In this document: piece by piece, positions 1 to 6,880 of the stretch
Layout: each line of letters opens with the position of its first letter
Position numbering within the stretch: position 1 is the first letter of the stretch
Assembly (NCBI GenBank): GCA_021793235.1
Contig: JAJYTD010000006.1
Coordinates: 1-64,000, forward strand
Direction: 5' to 3'
Origin: Actinomycetes bacterium
Lineage (GTDB): Bacteria; Actinomycetota; Actinomycetes; Streptosporangiales; Streptosporangiaceae
DNA: 64,000 nucleotides
Program-made: the position numbers and the translations under genes
The notes under the pieces: model-generated
Told to the model about the DNA's origin: nothing
The model's input: the letters and a program-made list of their open reading frames with translations, nothing else
Database searches by the model: none

Positions 1-55
1 AGGGCCTCCTGGCGATCGGGTAGATGTCGCAATCCACACCGATACCGGAGGCCCT
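1..55. repeat. Nested inverted repeat at the window edge
   Basis: A perfect 9-bp inverted repeat (AGGGCCTCC at 1-9, GGAGGCCCT at 47-55) encloses a second 5-bp pair (ATCGG at 15-19, CCGAT at 39-43). The two nested stems could fold as a roughly 55-nt RNA hairpin. It lies 50 bases past the stop codon of soxR, so it may terminate soxR or a gene left of the window. No T-run follows. The function is not determined. Confidence 0.4.
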
Positions 56-107
56 CTTCGTGTGTGTCAGGCGGGGTGGGTGTTACCAACCTCCATGGTC
101 AGTACAT

Positions 108-563
108 CTAGCCCTCGAACAGCCGGCGCGGGCCTGATCCGTCCTCTCCCAGTCGGTCGTAGGGGTTGGCCAGCACGCACCGGTCGATCGACAGGCACCC
201 GCAGCCGATGCAGTCGGTGAGGTTGTCGCGCAGCCGCTCCAGTTCCCGGATGCGGTTGTTGAGGTCGTCCTGCCAACGCTGGGACAGGTAGGCCCAGTCC
301 TCCCGGGTGGGAGTGCGCTCTTCGGGAAGCAGACCGAGCACCTCCCGGATCATGGCGAGCGGGATGCCGACGCGCTGGGAGGCGCGGATGAAGGCGACCC
401 GGCGCAGCGTGTCCCTGCTGTAGCGGCGCTGGTTCCCGCTGGTGCGCCTGCTGCGGATGAGCCCTTCCCGCTCGTAGAAGCGCAGCGCCGACGCCGATAC
501 GCCGCTGCGTTCGGCGAGCTCCCCGATGGTGACTTCCTTGGCCTTCCAGGAAAGTCGCGTCAT
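108..563 (-). CDS. soxR: Redox-sensitive MerR-family regulator SoxR
   Basis: This is a 151-residue SoxR. An N-terminal MerR winged helix (about residues 11-80, including SALRFYEREGLI) is followed by a dimerisation helix. The [2Fe-2S]-binding cysteine cluster CIGCGC comes next (Cys118, 121, 123), with Cys129 in the tail. SoxR proteins sense redox-active compounds through this cluster and activate promoters with long spacers. The ATG at 563 was chosen over the longer frame starting at 644 because MerR homology begins only here. A TAGGAT -10 box lies exactly 7 bases upstream, implying a leaderless transcript. A 16-bp palindrome covers the -35 side, so autoregulation is likely (inferred). The neighbouring DJ-1/PfpI gene is broken. 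Confidence 0.92.
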   Translation of the reverse strand: MTRLSWKAKEVTIGELAERSGVSASALRFYEREGLIRSRRTSGNQRRYSRDTLRRVAFIRASQRVGIPLAMIREVLGLLPEERTPTREDWAYLSQRWQDDLNNRIRELERLRDNLTDCIGCGCLSIDRCVLANPYDRLGEDGSGPRRLFEG

Positions 564-599
564 GCCCCGCATCCTAGCTGAACTTAAACCAATGTTTAA
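563..599 (-). promoter_or_regulatory. soxR promoter with 6-4-6 palindrome
   Basis: Read on the minus strand, TAGGAT (571-576) sits 7 bases before the soxR ATG. A perfect palindrome, TTAAAC-CAAT-GTTTAA (584-599), occupies the -35 region. Its TTAAAC arm lies 17 bases from the -10 box. The sequence differs from the classical SoxR box but fits a MerR-family operator placed between -35 and -10. Regulation by SoxR itself is inference. Confidence 0.55.
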
Positions 600-671
600 T
601 GGTGTGGTGTCGCGGCTGGCTGATCCCGGCGACCCACTATGCACGCCCGCGCGGGCCGGGGCAGGCGCCGG

Positions 672-1296
672 TCAGGCCGGCGAGAGTATCCGCGCCAGGT
701 CCTCGACGGCCTCCGGGCGGGCGGTCTCCAGACTGCCCGAGTCGAACGGCGGCTGGGGCACGTACTCGACGGACAACTGGATGGCCTGCGCAGTGCGCTC
801 GTCCCACAGCCGGGCGGCGAGCACAAGCGCCATGTCGATTCCGGCGGAGACCCCTGCGGCGGTGATGACATCACCATCGATGACGACGCGGGCGACCTCG
901 ACCCTCGCGCCGAGTCGCGCAGCACCCCACGTACCGCCCAGTGGGTGGTCGCGGGCCTTCCCGCGAGGATTCCGGCCTTGGCCAGCAGGGTCGATCCGGT
1001 GCACACCGACGTGGTCCAGGTGGCCGAGGTGTGGGCGGCGGCCGGCCAGGCGACCAGGTCGTTCTGCTCTGCCAAGGCCTGCTGCCACCGTCCGGAACCG
1101 GGAACGAGGATGACGTCGGGGCGGGGCACCGAGTCGAACGCCCCGGTCGCCGTGATCTCAAGTCCCGAGTCGCAGCGCACGGGGCCGGGCCGGGCGGCCA
1201 GGTAGTGGGCGGTGACGTCGCGTGGGCGAGGATCTCGTGCGGCCCGGTGAAGTCGAGTGCGGCCATCCCGTCGTATAGGGCGAATGCGATGTCCAT
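672..1296 (-). pseudogene. DJ-1/PfpI family protein, two frameshifts
   Basis: Three overlapping minus-strand frames give consecutive pieces of one DJ-1/PfpI-family protein (isonitrile hydratase/ThiJ type). The first piece starts at ATG 1296 (MDIAFALYDGMAALDFTGP). Homology jumps frame around 1210-1230 into a piece carrying the nucleophile-elbow region VCTGSTLLAKAGILAGR. It jumps again around 905-930 into GVSAGIDMALVLAARLWDE and the C-terminus at 672. No single frame covers more than part of the fold, so the gene is inactive unless the two indels are sequencing errors. It lies upstream of soxR on the same strand. In related actinomycetes such genes are about 200-230 codons, matching the summed pieces. 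Confidence 0.75.
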
Positions 1297-1366
1297 GGCG
1301 GCGGCTGCCGTCCCTTCGTTCGTAGGGCGGTGCTCTTTGGACCGTCCGGGAAGGAGAACACCGCGT

Positions 1367-1384
1367 CTCCAATGAGTATTGGAG
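1367..1384. promoter_or_regulatory. Perfect 18-bp palindrome, candidate operator
   Basis: CTCCAAT and ATTGGAG are perfect 7-bp arms separated by 4 bases. The site lies about 70 bp upstream of the DJ-1/PfpI pseudogene and about 200 bp upstream of the divergent ABC operon. The geometry suits a dimeric repressor or a MerR-type activator. The regulator is unknown. Confidence 0.45.
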
Positions 1385-1585
1385 CGGCGCCGCCGTGGCA
1401 GCGATGACACGTACCCCTCGGATCCTGCCATCACTCCCCGAGCACGGCCGCACGATTAAAAACGGCGGCGGCTGATGATGCCTGGCGGGGTGCCGCGTAG
1501 AGTGTTATTGCGAAAGCTTTGCAACTGATTCCGGCAGGCCGATGAGTGGATCCGTGTGCCGGGCGATCCGCCGGGGGGACGGGGT

Positions 1586-2518
1586 ATGCACAACACCGCC
1601 GCGGTCGTTTCCGTTCCGGGCGACGCAGGTCCGGGCGAGGTCGGCCCGGGAAGCGCGGATCCGCGCGGGCTCCTGACCGCGCGGATCCGGCTTCCCGGTG
1701 CACGCGGACGAACGGCGTTCTGGACGGCCCTCGCACTGCTCGCGCTCATGGGGGCCGCCGCCCTTCTGGCTCCTTGGCTGGCCGGGCACGACCCCACCGC
1801 CACCGATACCGGGGCGGCCTCACTGCCGCCTGGCACGTCCGGGCATCCGTTGGGAACGGACCCCCTGGGCCGAGACACCGCATCCCGAATGCTCCATGGC
1901 GCCCGCAACTCGCTGGCGGTCGGACTGGCCGCGGCGGTGATCACGGTCGCCGCCGGTACCGTGCTGGGAGCCCTGGCGGCTGTCGGCCCGCGCTGGATCG
2001 ACGCGGTCATCACCCGGACCGCTGAAGCCCTGCTCGCCCTGCCGATGATCCTGGTGGCCCTGGCTTTCGCCGCTGTCGCGGGGGCGTCGATCACCACGGT
2101 CGTGACGGCCATCGCCGCCACCGCCTGGATGCCGGTCGCGCTCGTCGCCCGGGCCGAGGTTTCGGCGCTGCGCGAGCGCCCTTTCGTCCGCGCCGCATAC
2201 GGGCTCGGATTCTCCCGTACACGTGTGTTCCTGCGCCATCTGGTGCCCAATGCCATGCCGCCGATCACGGCCATAGCGGCATTCGAGGTCGGGCACGCCA
2301 TCCTGACCGAGTCGACACTGAGCTTCCTCGGTGCCGGAATCCCGCCCAACACTCCGAGCTGGGGCAACCTCCTCACCGACGCGCGCTCCCACCTGCTCAC
2401 CGGGCAGTGGTACACCGTGGCCCTGCCCGCAGCGGCGATCGTCGTCGTGATCATCGCGGTGAACGTGGTGGCCACCGGTCTGGACCGGCGCGCGGCCGTC
2501 GAAGGGAGGACGTGGTGA
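1586..2518 (+). CDS. Dipeptide/nickel-type ABC transporter permease (DppC/NikC family)
   Basis: This is an inner-membrane permease subunit of a peptide/nickel-family (PepT) ABC importer. It has an N-terminal hydrophobic segment (ALLALMGAAALLAPWLAG), the periplasmic signature GTDPLGRDTASRMLHGARNS that is typical of DppC/NikC, and at least four further hydrophobic stretches. An EAA loop around RAAYGLGFSRTRVFLRHLVPN contacts the ATPases. ATG 1586 follows a G-rich RBS; GTG 1556 is an in-frame alternative. The stop overlaps the next start by 4 bp. The usual partner permease (DppB/NikB) and solute-binding protein are absent upstream, so the operon looks 5'-truncated. The substrate cannot be assigned. 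Confidence 0.85.
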   Translation: MHNTAAVVSVPGDAGPGEVGPGSADPRGLLTARIRLPGARGRTAFWTALALLALMGAAALLAPWLAGHDPTATDTGAASLPPGTSGHPLGTDPLGRDTASRMLHGARNSLAVGLAAAVITVAAGTVLGALAAVGPRWIDAVITRTAEALLALPMILVALAFAAVAGASITTVVTAIAATAWMPVALVARAEVSALRERPFVRAAYGLGFSRTRVFLRHLVPNAMPPITAIAAFEVGHAILTESTLSFLGAGIPPNTPSWGNLLTDARSHLLTGQWYTVALPAAAIVVVIIAVNVVATGLDRRAAVEGRTW

Positions 2519-3324
2519 GCGGCCCCGTGCTGGCGGTCGCCGACCTGGCCGTGTCCGTCGCCGGACGGCGGGTGGTCGACGGTGCCGACATCGTCCTCGC
2601 GCCAGGGGAGGTGACAGCCCTGGTCGGGCGTAGCGGTAGCGGTAAGAGCCTCATGGCGCGCTCGCTCCTCGGCCTGCTGCCCGGTAGCGCGCGGGCAACG
2701 GGAACAGCGCTGTTGGACACCGGGGACGGCCGCGTCCACGATCTGCTGAAGCTGCCTCCACGTCTGCTGCACCCGTTGCGCGGGCCCGGCATCGGGTACG
2801 TCTTCCAGGAGGCGCAGGCGAGCTTGAATCCGACGGTCACCATCGGCGGGCATCTGCAAGAGACCCTGAAGGCCCACGGTGTTCACCGCGCGCAGCGGCG
2901 CGCCCGAGGTCTGGATGTGCTGCGGCAGGCGGGAATCCAGGCGCCCGAGCGGATCTGGCCGGCCTACCCGTTCGAGCTGTCCGGGGGCCAGGCCCAGCGT
3001 GTGGCGATCGCGTTGGCCTGGGCGCGGGCGCCGCGGCTGCTGATCGCTGACGAGGTGACCTCCGCCCTGGATCCGGTGGCCCAGGCCGACGTGCTGGACA
3101 TGCTGCGGGCGGGGACGGCTGCGGGAGATCGGGCGCTCCTGCTCATCACGCACGACCTCGCGGTCGCCGGCCGGTGGGCGGACCGTGTCGCCGTGCTCGA
3201 CGGGGGCCGGATCGTGGAGGAGGGACCGGCCGAGCGCCTCCTGCGCGACCCGGCGCATCCGTTCACCTCCGCCCTGGTCCGGGCGAGCGGATCCATTCAC
3301 GCCACTGTGGGGAGACACCATTGA
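2515..3324 (+). CDS. Peptide/nickel-type ABC transporter ATPase (DppD/NikD family)
   Basis: This ATP-binding subunit has Walker A GRSGSGKS, a Q-loop (YVFQEAQASLNP), signature LSGGQAQR, Walker B LLIADE and an H-loop (LITHDLAV). The first residue after the Walker B Glu is Val instead of the usual Pro (ADEVTSALD). The C-terminal DPAHPFTSAL segment is characteristic of oligopeptide/nickel ATPases. GTG 2515 overlaps the permease stop (GTGA) and sits behind GAAGGGAGGA, so it is preferred to the longer upstream frame. It would pair with the next gene as a heterodimeric ATPase. Confidence 0.88.
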   Translation: MSGPVLAVADLAVSVAGRRVVDGADIVLAPGEVTALVGRSGSGKSLMARSLLGLLPGSARATGTALLDTGDGRVHDLLKLPPRLLHPLRGPGIGYVFQEAQASLNPTVTIGGHLQETLKAHGVHRAQRRARGLDVLRQAGIQAPERIWPAYPFELSGGQAQRVAIALAWARAPRLLIADEVTSALDPVAQADVLDMLRAGTAAGDRALLLITHDLAVAGRWADRVAVLDGGRIVEEGPAERLLRDPAHPFTSALVRASGSIHATVGRHH

Positions 3325-4061
3325 GCGCGCTGATCTCCTGCCACGGCATTGTCCGGACCTTCGGTGGACGCCGGCGCCGCGTCGAGGCGCTGCGCGGTGT
3401 GAGCCTGGAGATCACCACGGGAGAGTCGGTCGCGGTCGTCGGGCGCAGCGGGTCGGGCAAGTCGACTCTGCTGGGGGTCCTGGGGGCGCTGGATCGGCCG
3501 CAGAGCGGCGAACTCCGCATTGGGGGGGTGAACGTGTGGTCCGCTGCGGAACGGGAGCGCAGGGCCGTTCGACGGCGTTTCGGATGGGTGCCTCAGGACG
3601 CGCTCAGCTCGTTCGATCCCCGCTACAGCGCGGGCGACGTGGTCGCCGAAGCCCTCACGCCGGCGGCGGCCAAGGACTCCAAAGCCGTGGCGGAGCTGTT
3701 CGGACGGGTGGGGCTTACCGGGGGCTTCGCCGCCCGGCGGCCGGCCACCCTTTCGGGAGGGGAGCGCCAGCGGGTGGCGATCGCCCGGGCTCTGGCGGTG
3801 GCCCCGGACGTACTGCTGGCGGACGAGCCGACGACCGGCCTGGACGTGCTGGCCCAAGAGCGGGTGCTGGACGTGCTCGCGGCCGAAAGGCGGGACCGTA
3901 CGCTCGTCATGGTCACCCATGATCTTCGCGTCGCCCGCCGAATGGCGGACCGGATCATCGTCATGGACGGGGGGCGGGTGGTCGCCGATGTACCGGCGGA
4001 TATGCCGGGATCCGGTGGCCGGGAGCTCATGCGGCTGCTGGAGGCCACGCCGGGGCTTTGA
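3321..4061 (+). CDS. Peptide/nickel-type ABC transporter ATPase (DppF/NikE family)
   Basis: This is the second ATPase of the truncated importer, about 246 residues from a TTG start that overlaps the preceding stop (TTGA). It has Walker A GRSGSGKST, a Q-loop (WVPQDALSSFDP), signature LSGGERQR, Walker B LLADEPTTGLD and an H-loop (MVTHDLRVA). It is shorter than typical DppF (about 320 residues) because the C-terminal oligopeptide-binding tail is missing, as in NikE-like proteins. A strong hairpin follows 40 bases downstream, so the surviving operon is permease-ATPase-ATPase. Translational coupling across all three genes is apparent. Confidence 0.87.
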   Translation: MSALISCHGIVRTFGGRRRRVEALRGVSLEITTGESVAVVGRSGSGKSTLLGVLGALDRPQSGELRIGGVNVWSAAERERRAVRRRFGWVPQDALSSFDPRYSAGDVVAEALTPAAAKDSKAVAELFGRVGLTGGFAARRPATLSGGERQRVAIARALAVAPDVLLADEPTTGLDVLAQERVLDVLAAERRDRTLVMVTHDLRVARRMADRIIVMDGGRVVADVPADMPGSGGRELMRLLEATPGL

Positions 4062-4100
4062 CGCGCCCGGGAGGCGGATCCGCGAAGCCGGTGGAACGGC

Positions 4101-4134
4101 CGAGGGCGGGCCGCCCGCAGGCGGCCCGCCCTCG
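4101..4134 (+). terminator. Hairpin terminator of the ABC operon
   Basis: A perfect 15-bp GC-rich stem (CGAGGGCGGGCCGCC and its complement) encloses a 4-base loop. No T-run follows, which is common for actinobacterial terminators. It lies between the ABC operon and the convergent bldC gene and can serve both. Confidence 0.8.
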
Positions 4135-4203
4135 TTGATCGGGGACGTCTGTCGCTTTCCCCGGTCGCCGCTCCCCCCGGATACGACACAAGCCGGGGAG
4201 AGA

Positions 4204-4407
4204 TTACTCCGAGCGCTGGTTGGGGATACCAGCCAGCAGAGCGCGGACCTCGGTCTCGCGGTAGCGGCGGTGGCCGCCCAGGGTCCGGATCGAGGTTAGT
4301 TTGCCCGCCTTTGCCCAGCGCGTAACGGTCTTGGGGTCCACGCGGAACATGGTGGCGACCTCGGCAGGGGTCAACAGGGGCTCCGCCTCGGGCGTGCGAG
4401 TTGACAT
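4204..4407 (-). CDS. bldC: Developmental transcriptional regulator BldC
   Basis: This 67-residue one-domain MerR-like DNA-binding protein matches Streptomyces BldC almost throughout, including LTPAEVATMFRVDPKTVTRW and the RTLGGHRRY recognition wing. BldC lacks an effector domain, binds direct repeats cooperatively, and controls entry into reproductive development in sporulating actinomycetes. A strong GGAGGAG ribosome-binding site precedes the ATG. The gene has an unusually long upstream region with several palindromes, which suggests elaborate transcriptional control (inference). Its presence supports a mycelial, differentiating host. Confidence 0.97.
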   Translation of the reverse strand: MSTRTPEAEPLLTPAEVATMFRVDPKTVTRWAKAGKLTSIRTLGGHRRYRETEVRALLAGIPNQRSE

Positions 4408-4505
4408 GTGTACGGCCTCTCCTCCTGGATCTGTGTGCCGATCCTGAGCCTTAATCCTGGCACTTGGCCCGGATGTCCAATAATGCCCTCTAGGTCTATA
4501 TTGGC

Positions 4506-4520
4506 ATCACCCGAGGTGAT
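4506..4520. promoter_or_regulatory. 15-bp palindrome upstream of bldC
   Basis: ATCACC-CGA-GGTGAT forms a perfect 6-3-6 inverted repeat about 100 bp upstream of the bldC start, beside CCAATA/TATTGG. The position suits an operator. TCAC/GTGA half-sites recall developmental regulators such as BldD, but the arm orientation differs from the BldD consensus, so no factor is assigned. Confidence 0.35.
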
Positions 4521-4998
4521 CGCGCGACAACTTAACGCGACTTTGTTGGATGGGAGGTCCCAAAGTTGCCCATGACGCGCGTCACGCTGAGTGATTCTAG
4601 CGACACGTTTAGTGGCATGTGGCGTATTCGGTCAAAACTTCGTCCTCCGGCCCTGATTTTCTCGATCCGGCGGGCCGAAAGTGTTAGGGGTGTCCGGACT
4701 GAAAAGGGCTCCGGTCCCTGGCACGCGTGCGGCCGCGGTTTCTGCGCCCGGGTCTCGCGCGGGCCAGGCCGGCGCGGCAGGTGTATCTGTCTTGTCTCAT
4801 CGACTGCTCTCCTGTGTCACGTGTATCCGCGGCGTGGCACGGGTTCCGGTTACACGTGGTGCGCTCGGTGACGAGCCGAACACAGTCTATGTCGATATCT
4901 ATCGACGGGTATGCCCAATTTCGACAAAGTTGATGCCGACTGTGAAGATCGTCCTGACCTATCGGCCTCTGATATGGGAAAATTTCGCTCCGTACGGA

Positions 4999-5022
4999 AG
5001 AAACCTGGTACACCAGGTTTCT
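4999..5022. repeat. 24-bp near-continuous palindrome
   Basis: AGAAACCTGGT and ACCAGGTTTCT form perfect 11-bp arms around a 2-base centre, 67 bases past the stop of the 5089 gene. The very short centre is more like a repressor operator than a terminator loop. A terminator for the minus-strand gene cannot be excluded. Confidence 0.5.
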
Positions 5023-5088
5023 GTCGGCGTGGCGCGCGGCCGGAGAGCAGGCCGAATCTGCACGCCGCACCTGGCCGAACAGTGACTC

Positions 5089-6015
5089 TCAGTTGGCGTG
5101 CTCCAGCGCCTGGACCGATGCCCAACGGTAAGTGGTCCGCCGGTACATGCCCACTGCCAGTTCTCGCTGGTCGGTTTCGAGGCCGGTGATAGCGGCCGCC
5201 ACCTCGGCGACCGATTCATCGCCGCGCAGGGCCTGGTCGCCGAGCAGGTGCACCAGGCCGCCGTAATCGAGTTCGAGCAGCGCGTTCGGATGGGCGACAC
5301 CCGACAGCCAGTCCTCCAGCCTTTCGGCCGCCTCCAGGACCGGGGTGTCACCGATCTTCTTCCGCAGCACCCCGATGGCGTGCTCCAGTCGACCGAGGGC
5401 CCGGCTCGCCTCGGTGACGTAGAGCAGGGTGCGGGGCGGCCGGCCGCCAATCGGCCGCGGCTCGCCGGCCGCTTCGCCGGTCGAGCAGCGGATGCGCGTT
5501 CCCGTCTCGCCGCGCGCCGATGCGGGGTCGGGCCCGGTCTCCAAGGCCAGGCAGCGTTCCCCTGACGTAAAGGGGAGGAACCACGGTAGCGGAATCGTCC
5601 ACGTGCTGGTCAGAATCTGGGTACGCAGCGGTTCTCCCCGGTCGCGCCAGCGCTGGAACGCGCTCTCCGCCGCCTCCGCGGCGGCGCCGGGCAAAAACGC
5701 CGTGCTGATGCCGGCCGGGAACTCGGAGCGGAATTCGCGGAGCCCCAGCCACGAGCGCAGCCGGGTCTGCCATGGGCAGACGTAGATATCGTTGCCGATG
5801 CGGCGTACGTAGGCGTCGGTGCTCTCCTGCTCGGGGGCTGGAATCGGCGGCGTGGCCACCAGCCGACGCAGGCTCTCCGCGTGCTCGGCCGCCACGGCCC
5901 CGACCCGCCGGGGACGCTCCGGGGACTCCGCGTAGACTTCCCAATAAGCCCGTTCCCGACTTGAAAACGCGGTAATGGGCTGGTAGATGCGGAGATAGGC
6001 GATGTAGGGCAGCAC
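5089..6015 (-). CDS. Conserved actinobacterial hypothetical protein
   Basis: This soluble protein of about 308 residues has no signal peptide or membrane segment. I recognise it only as a conserved actinobacterial hypothetical found near bldC/purMF-type loci. It starts with LPYIAYLRIYQP and contains a WQTRLRSWLGLREF segment and a charged C-terminal half (GLVHLLGDQALRGDE). The GTG at 6015 is preferred because the longer frame to 6279 is low-complexity and lacks the conserved opening. No catalytic motif is evident and no function is proposed. It lies upstream of bldC on the same strand but is separated from it by 680 bases. Confidence 0.7.
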   Translation of the reverse strand: MLPYIAYLRIYQPITAFSSRERAYWEVYAESPERPRRVGAVAAEHAESLRRLVATPPIPAPEQESTDAYVRRIGNDIYVCPWQTRLRSWLGLREFRSEFPAGISTAFLPGAAAEAAESAFQRWRDRGEPLRTQILTSTWTIPLPWFLPFTSGERCLALETGPDPASARGETGTRIRCSTGEAAGEPRPIGGRPPRTLLYVTEASRALGRLEHAIGVLRKKIGDTPVLEAAERLEDWLSGVAHPNALLELDYGGLVHLLGDQALRGDESVAEVAAAITGLETDQRELAVGMYRRTTYRWASVQALEHAN

Positions 6016-6450
6016 GCACGCATCGTGGCACACATCTCGGCGCACGGCATTCCTCAGCCGCGATCCGGCTTGGCCCGAAACCGCGGCCGGGCGCTCAGCG
6101 GCGCAGACCGGAGGTGGTAGGAGCGGCAATACGGGACTTTGGCCGGAGGTAGCAGGCCCTGGCCGCTCGTCGCCCGCACCAGGAATCCCTGAAGGGCAAC
6201 GAGCATTACACAAGTAGGGTGCCGGGTGCACTGACACGCCCGGTTCGGCGGTCACGGGCGCACTCCCAGTGCGTCGCACGACCCGTTGGACTCGGGCGGC
6301 GTAGGCAGGTCAGGCCCAAACCGGGTACGGTTGTAGGCGTACGTAAGCTGGCGCCTGTCGTCAGTGTGGTGACGGCCGTCAGCCCGGCATTGCGGTTTTG
6401 CTAAGTGATCTGGGGTTTCTTCAAACCCAATCGTTGAGGGGGTCGAGCCA
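6016..6450. other. Divergent intergenic region
   Basis: There is no supported gene in these 435 bases, which separate the minus-strand hypothetical from the plus-strand DUF3073 gene and must hold both promoters. A small perfect hairpin, GGGTTT-CTTC-AAACCC (6413-6428), lies directly before the DUF3073 ribosome-binding site and could affect its translation. Confidence 0.5.
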
Positions 6451-6711
6451 ATGGGGCGCGGCCGAGCCAAGGCCAAGCAGCAGAAGGTCGCTCGGAGACT
6501 GAAGTACAGCTCTGGCGGTACAGACCTTGAGCGGCTGCGGGCAGAGCTGGGTGTCGCTGAGGAAAGTAGGTCGTCGGCGAAGTCGCCGGATGGTGCCTAC
6601 GAAGACCCTTACGACGACCTGGTCGACCGTTATGCGGATCTTGCTGACAAGTACCCCGGCGGTGACGATCCGTCAGAGGAAGAGTCCGATCGTTCGGACA
6701 GCTTCCGCTGA
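6451..6711 (+). CDS. DUF3073 domain-containing protein
   Basis: This 86-residue protein has the conserved basic N-terminus of DUF3073 (MGRGRAKAKQQKVARRLKYS, then GGTDLERLRAELG) and an acidic C-terminal half rich in Asp/Glu (YDDLVDRYADLADKYPGGDD). The family is confined to Actinobacteria and has no established function. The bipolar charge suggests nucleic-acid or protein binding (inference). The ATG follows GTTGAGGGGG. It is monocistronic and ends at a bidirectional terminator shared with purM, in the conserved bldC-DUF3073-purM-purF order. Confidence 0.93.
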   Translation: MGRGRAKAKQQKVARRLKYSSGGTDLERLRAELGVAEESRSSAKSPDGAYEDPYDDLVDRYADLADKYPGGDDPSEEESDRSDSFR

Positions 6712-6777
6712 CCCGTCGCACTGAGCCGCCGATAACGAGCACTATCCGCACAACCGGGTCCGCTGGTACGCAGGCAG

Positions 6778-6821
6778 ACATAGCCGGTCCGAGCCACGCA
6801 TGTGGCCCGGACCGGCTATGT
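6778..6821. terminator. Bidirectional terminator between DUF3073 and purM
   Basis: A 20-bp stem with one mismatch (arms 6778-6797 and 6802-6821) and a GCAT loop is followed by TTTGT on the plus strand. It sits between two convergent genes and can terminate both. Confidence 0.85.
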
Positions 6822-6880
6822 TTGTATACCGAGCAGGATCGAGTGGGGGCCGTTGTGCGGCGACCCCACCCGGCGCATCG

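Larger units (their letters stand above)
4408..5088. other. Long palindrome-rich intergenic region upstream of bldC
   Basis: These 680 bases hold no convincing gene. The stretch is visibly more AT-rich than its neighbours. It carries four perfect inverted repeats: CCAATA/TATTGG (4477-4482, 4499-4504), ATCACC/GGTGAT (4506-4520), GTCGAT/ATCGAC (4891-4906) and a 24-bp palindrome (4999-5022). Because bldC and the 5089 gene are both on the minus strand, the region is the bldC leader and promoter plus the end of the upstream transcript. Confidence 0.6.

Noticed and set aside
596-1453. 285-codon minus-strand open frame as one intact gene
   Set aside because: Only its middle matches DJ-1/PfpI; the ends match in other frames, so it is a piece of a frameshifted gene.
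1503-1527. Possible metal-regulator box (TTGCGAAAGCTTTGCAA)
   Set aside because: The outer arms and the AAAGCTTT core are out of register by half a base pair, so the palindrome is imperfect and does not match the Zur or Nur consensus as I know it.
1456-3321. 621-codon minus-strand open frame
   Set aside because: Antisense shadow of the ABC transporter genes; low-complexity Arg/Ala/Thr composition and no motifs.
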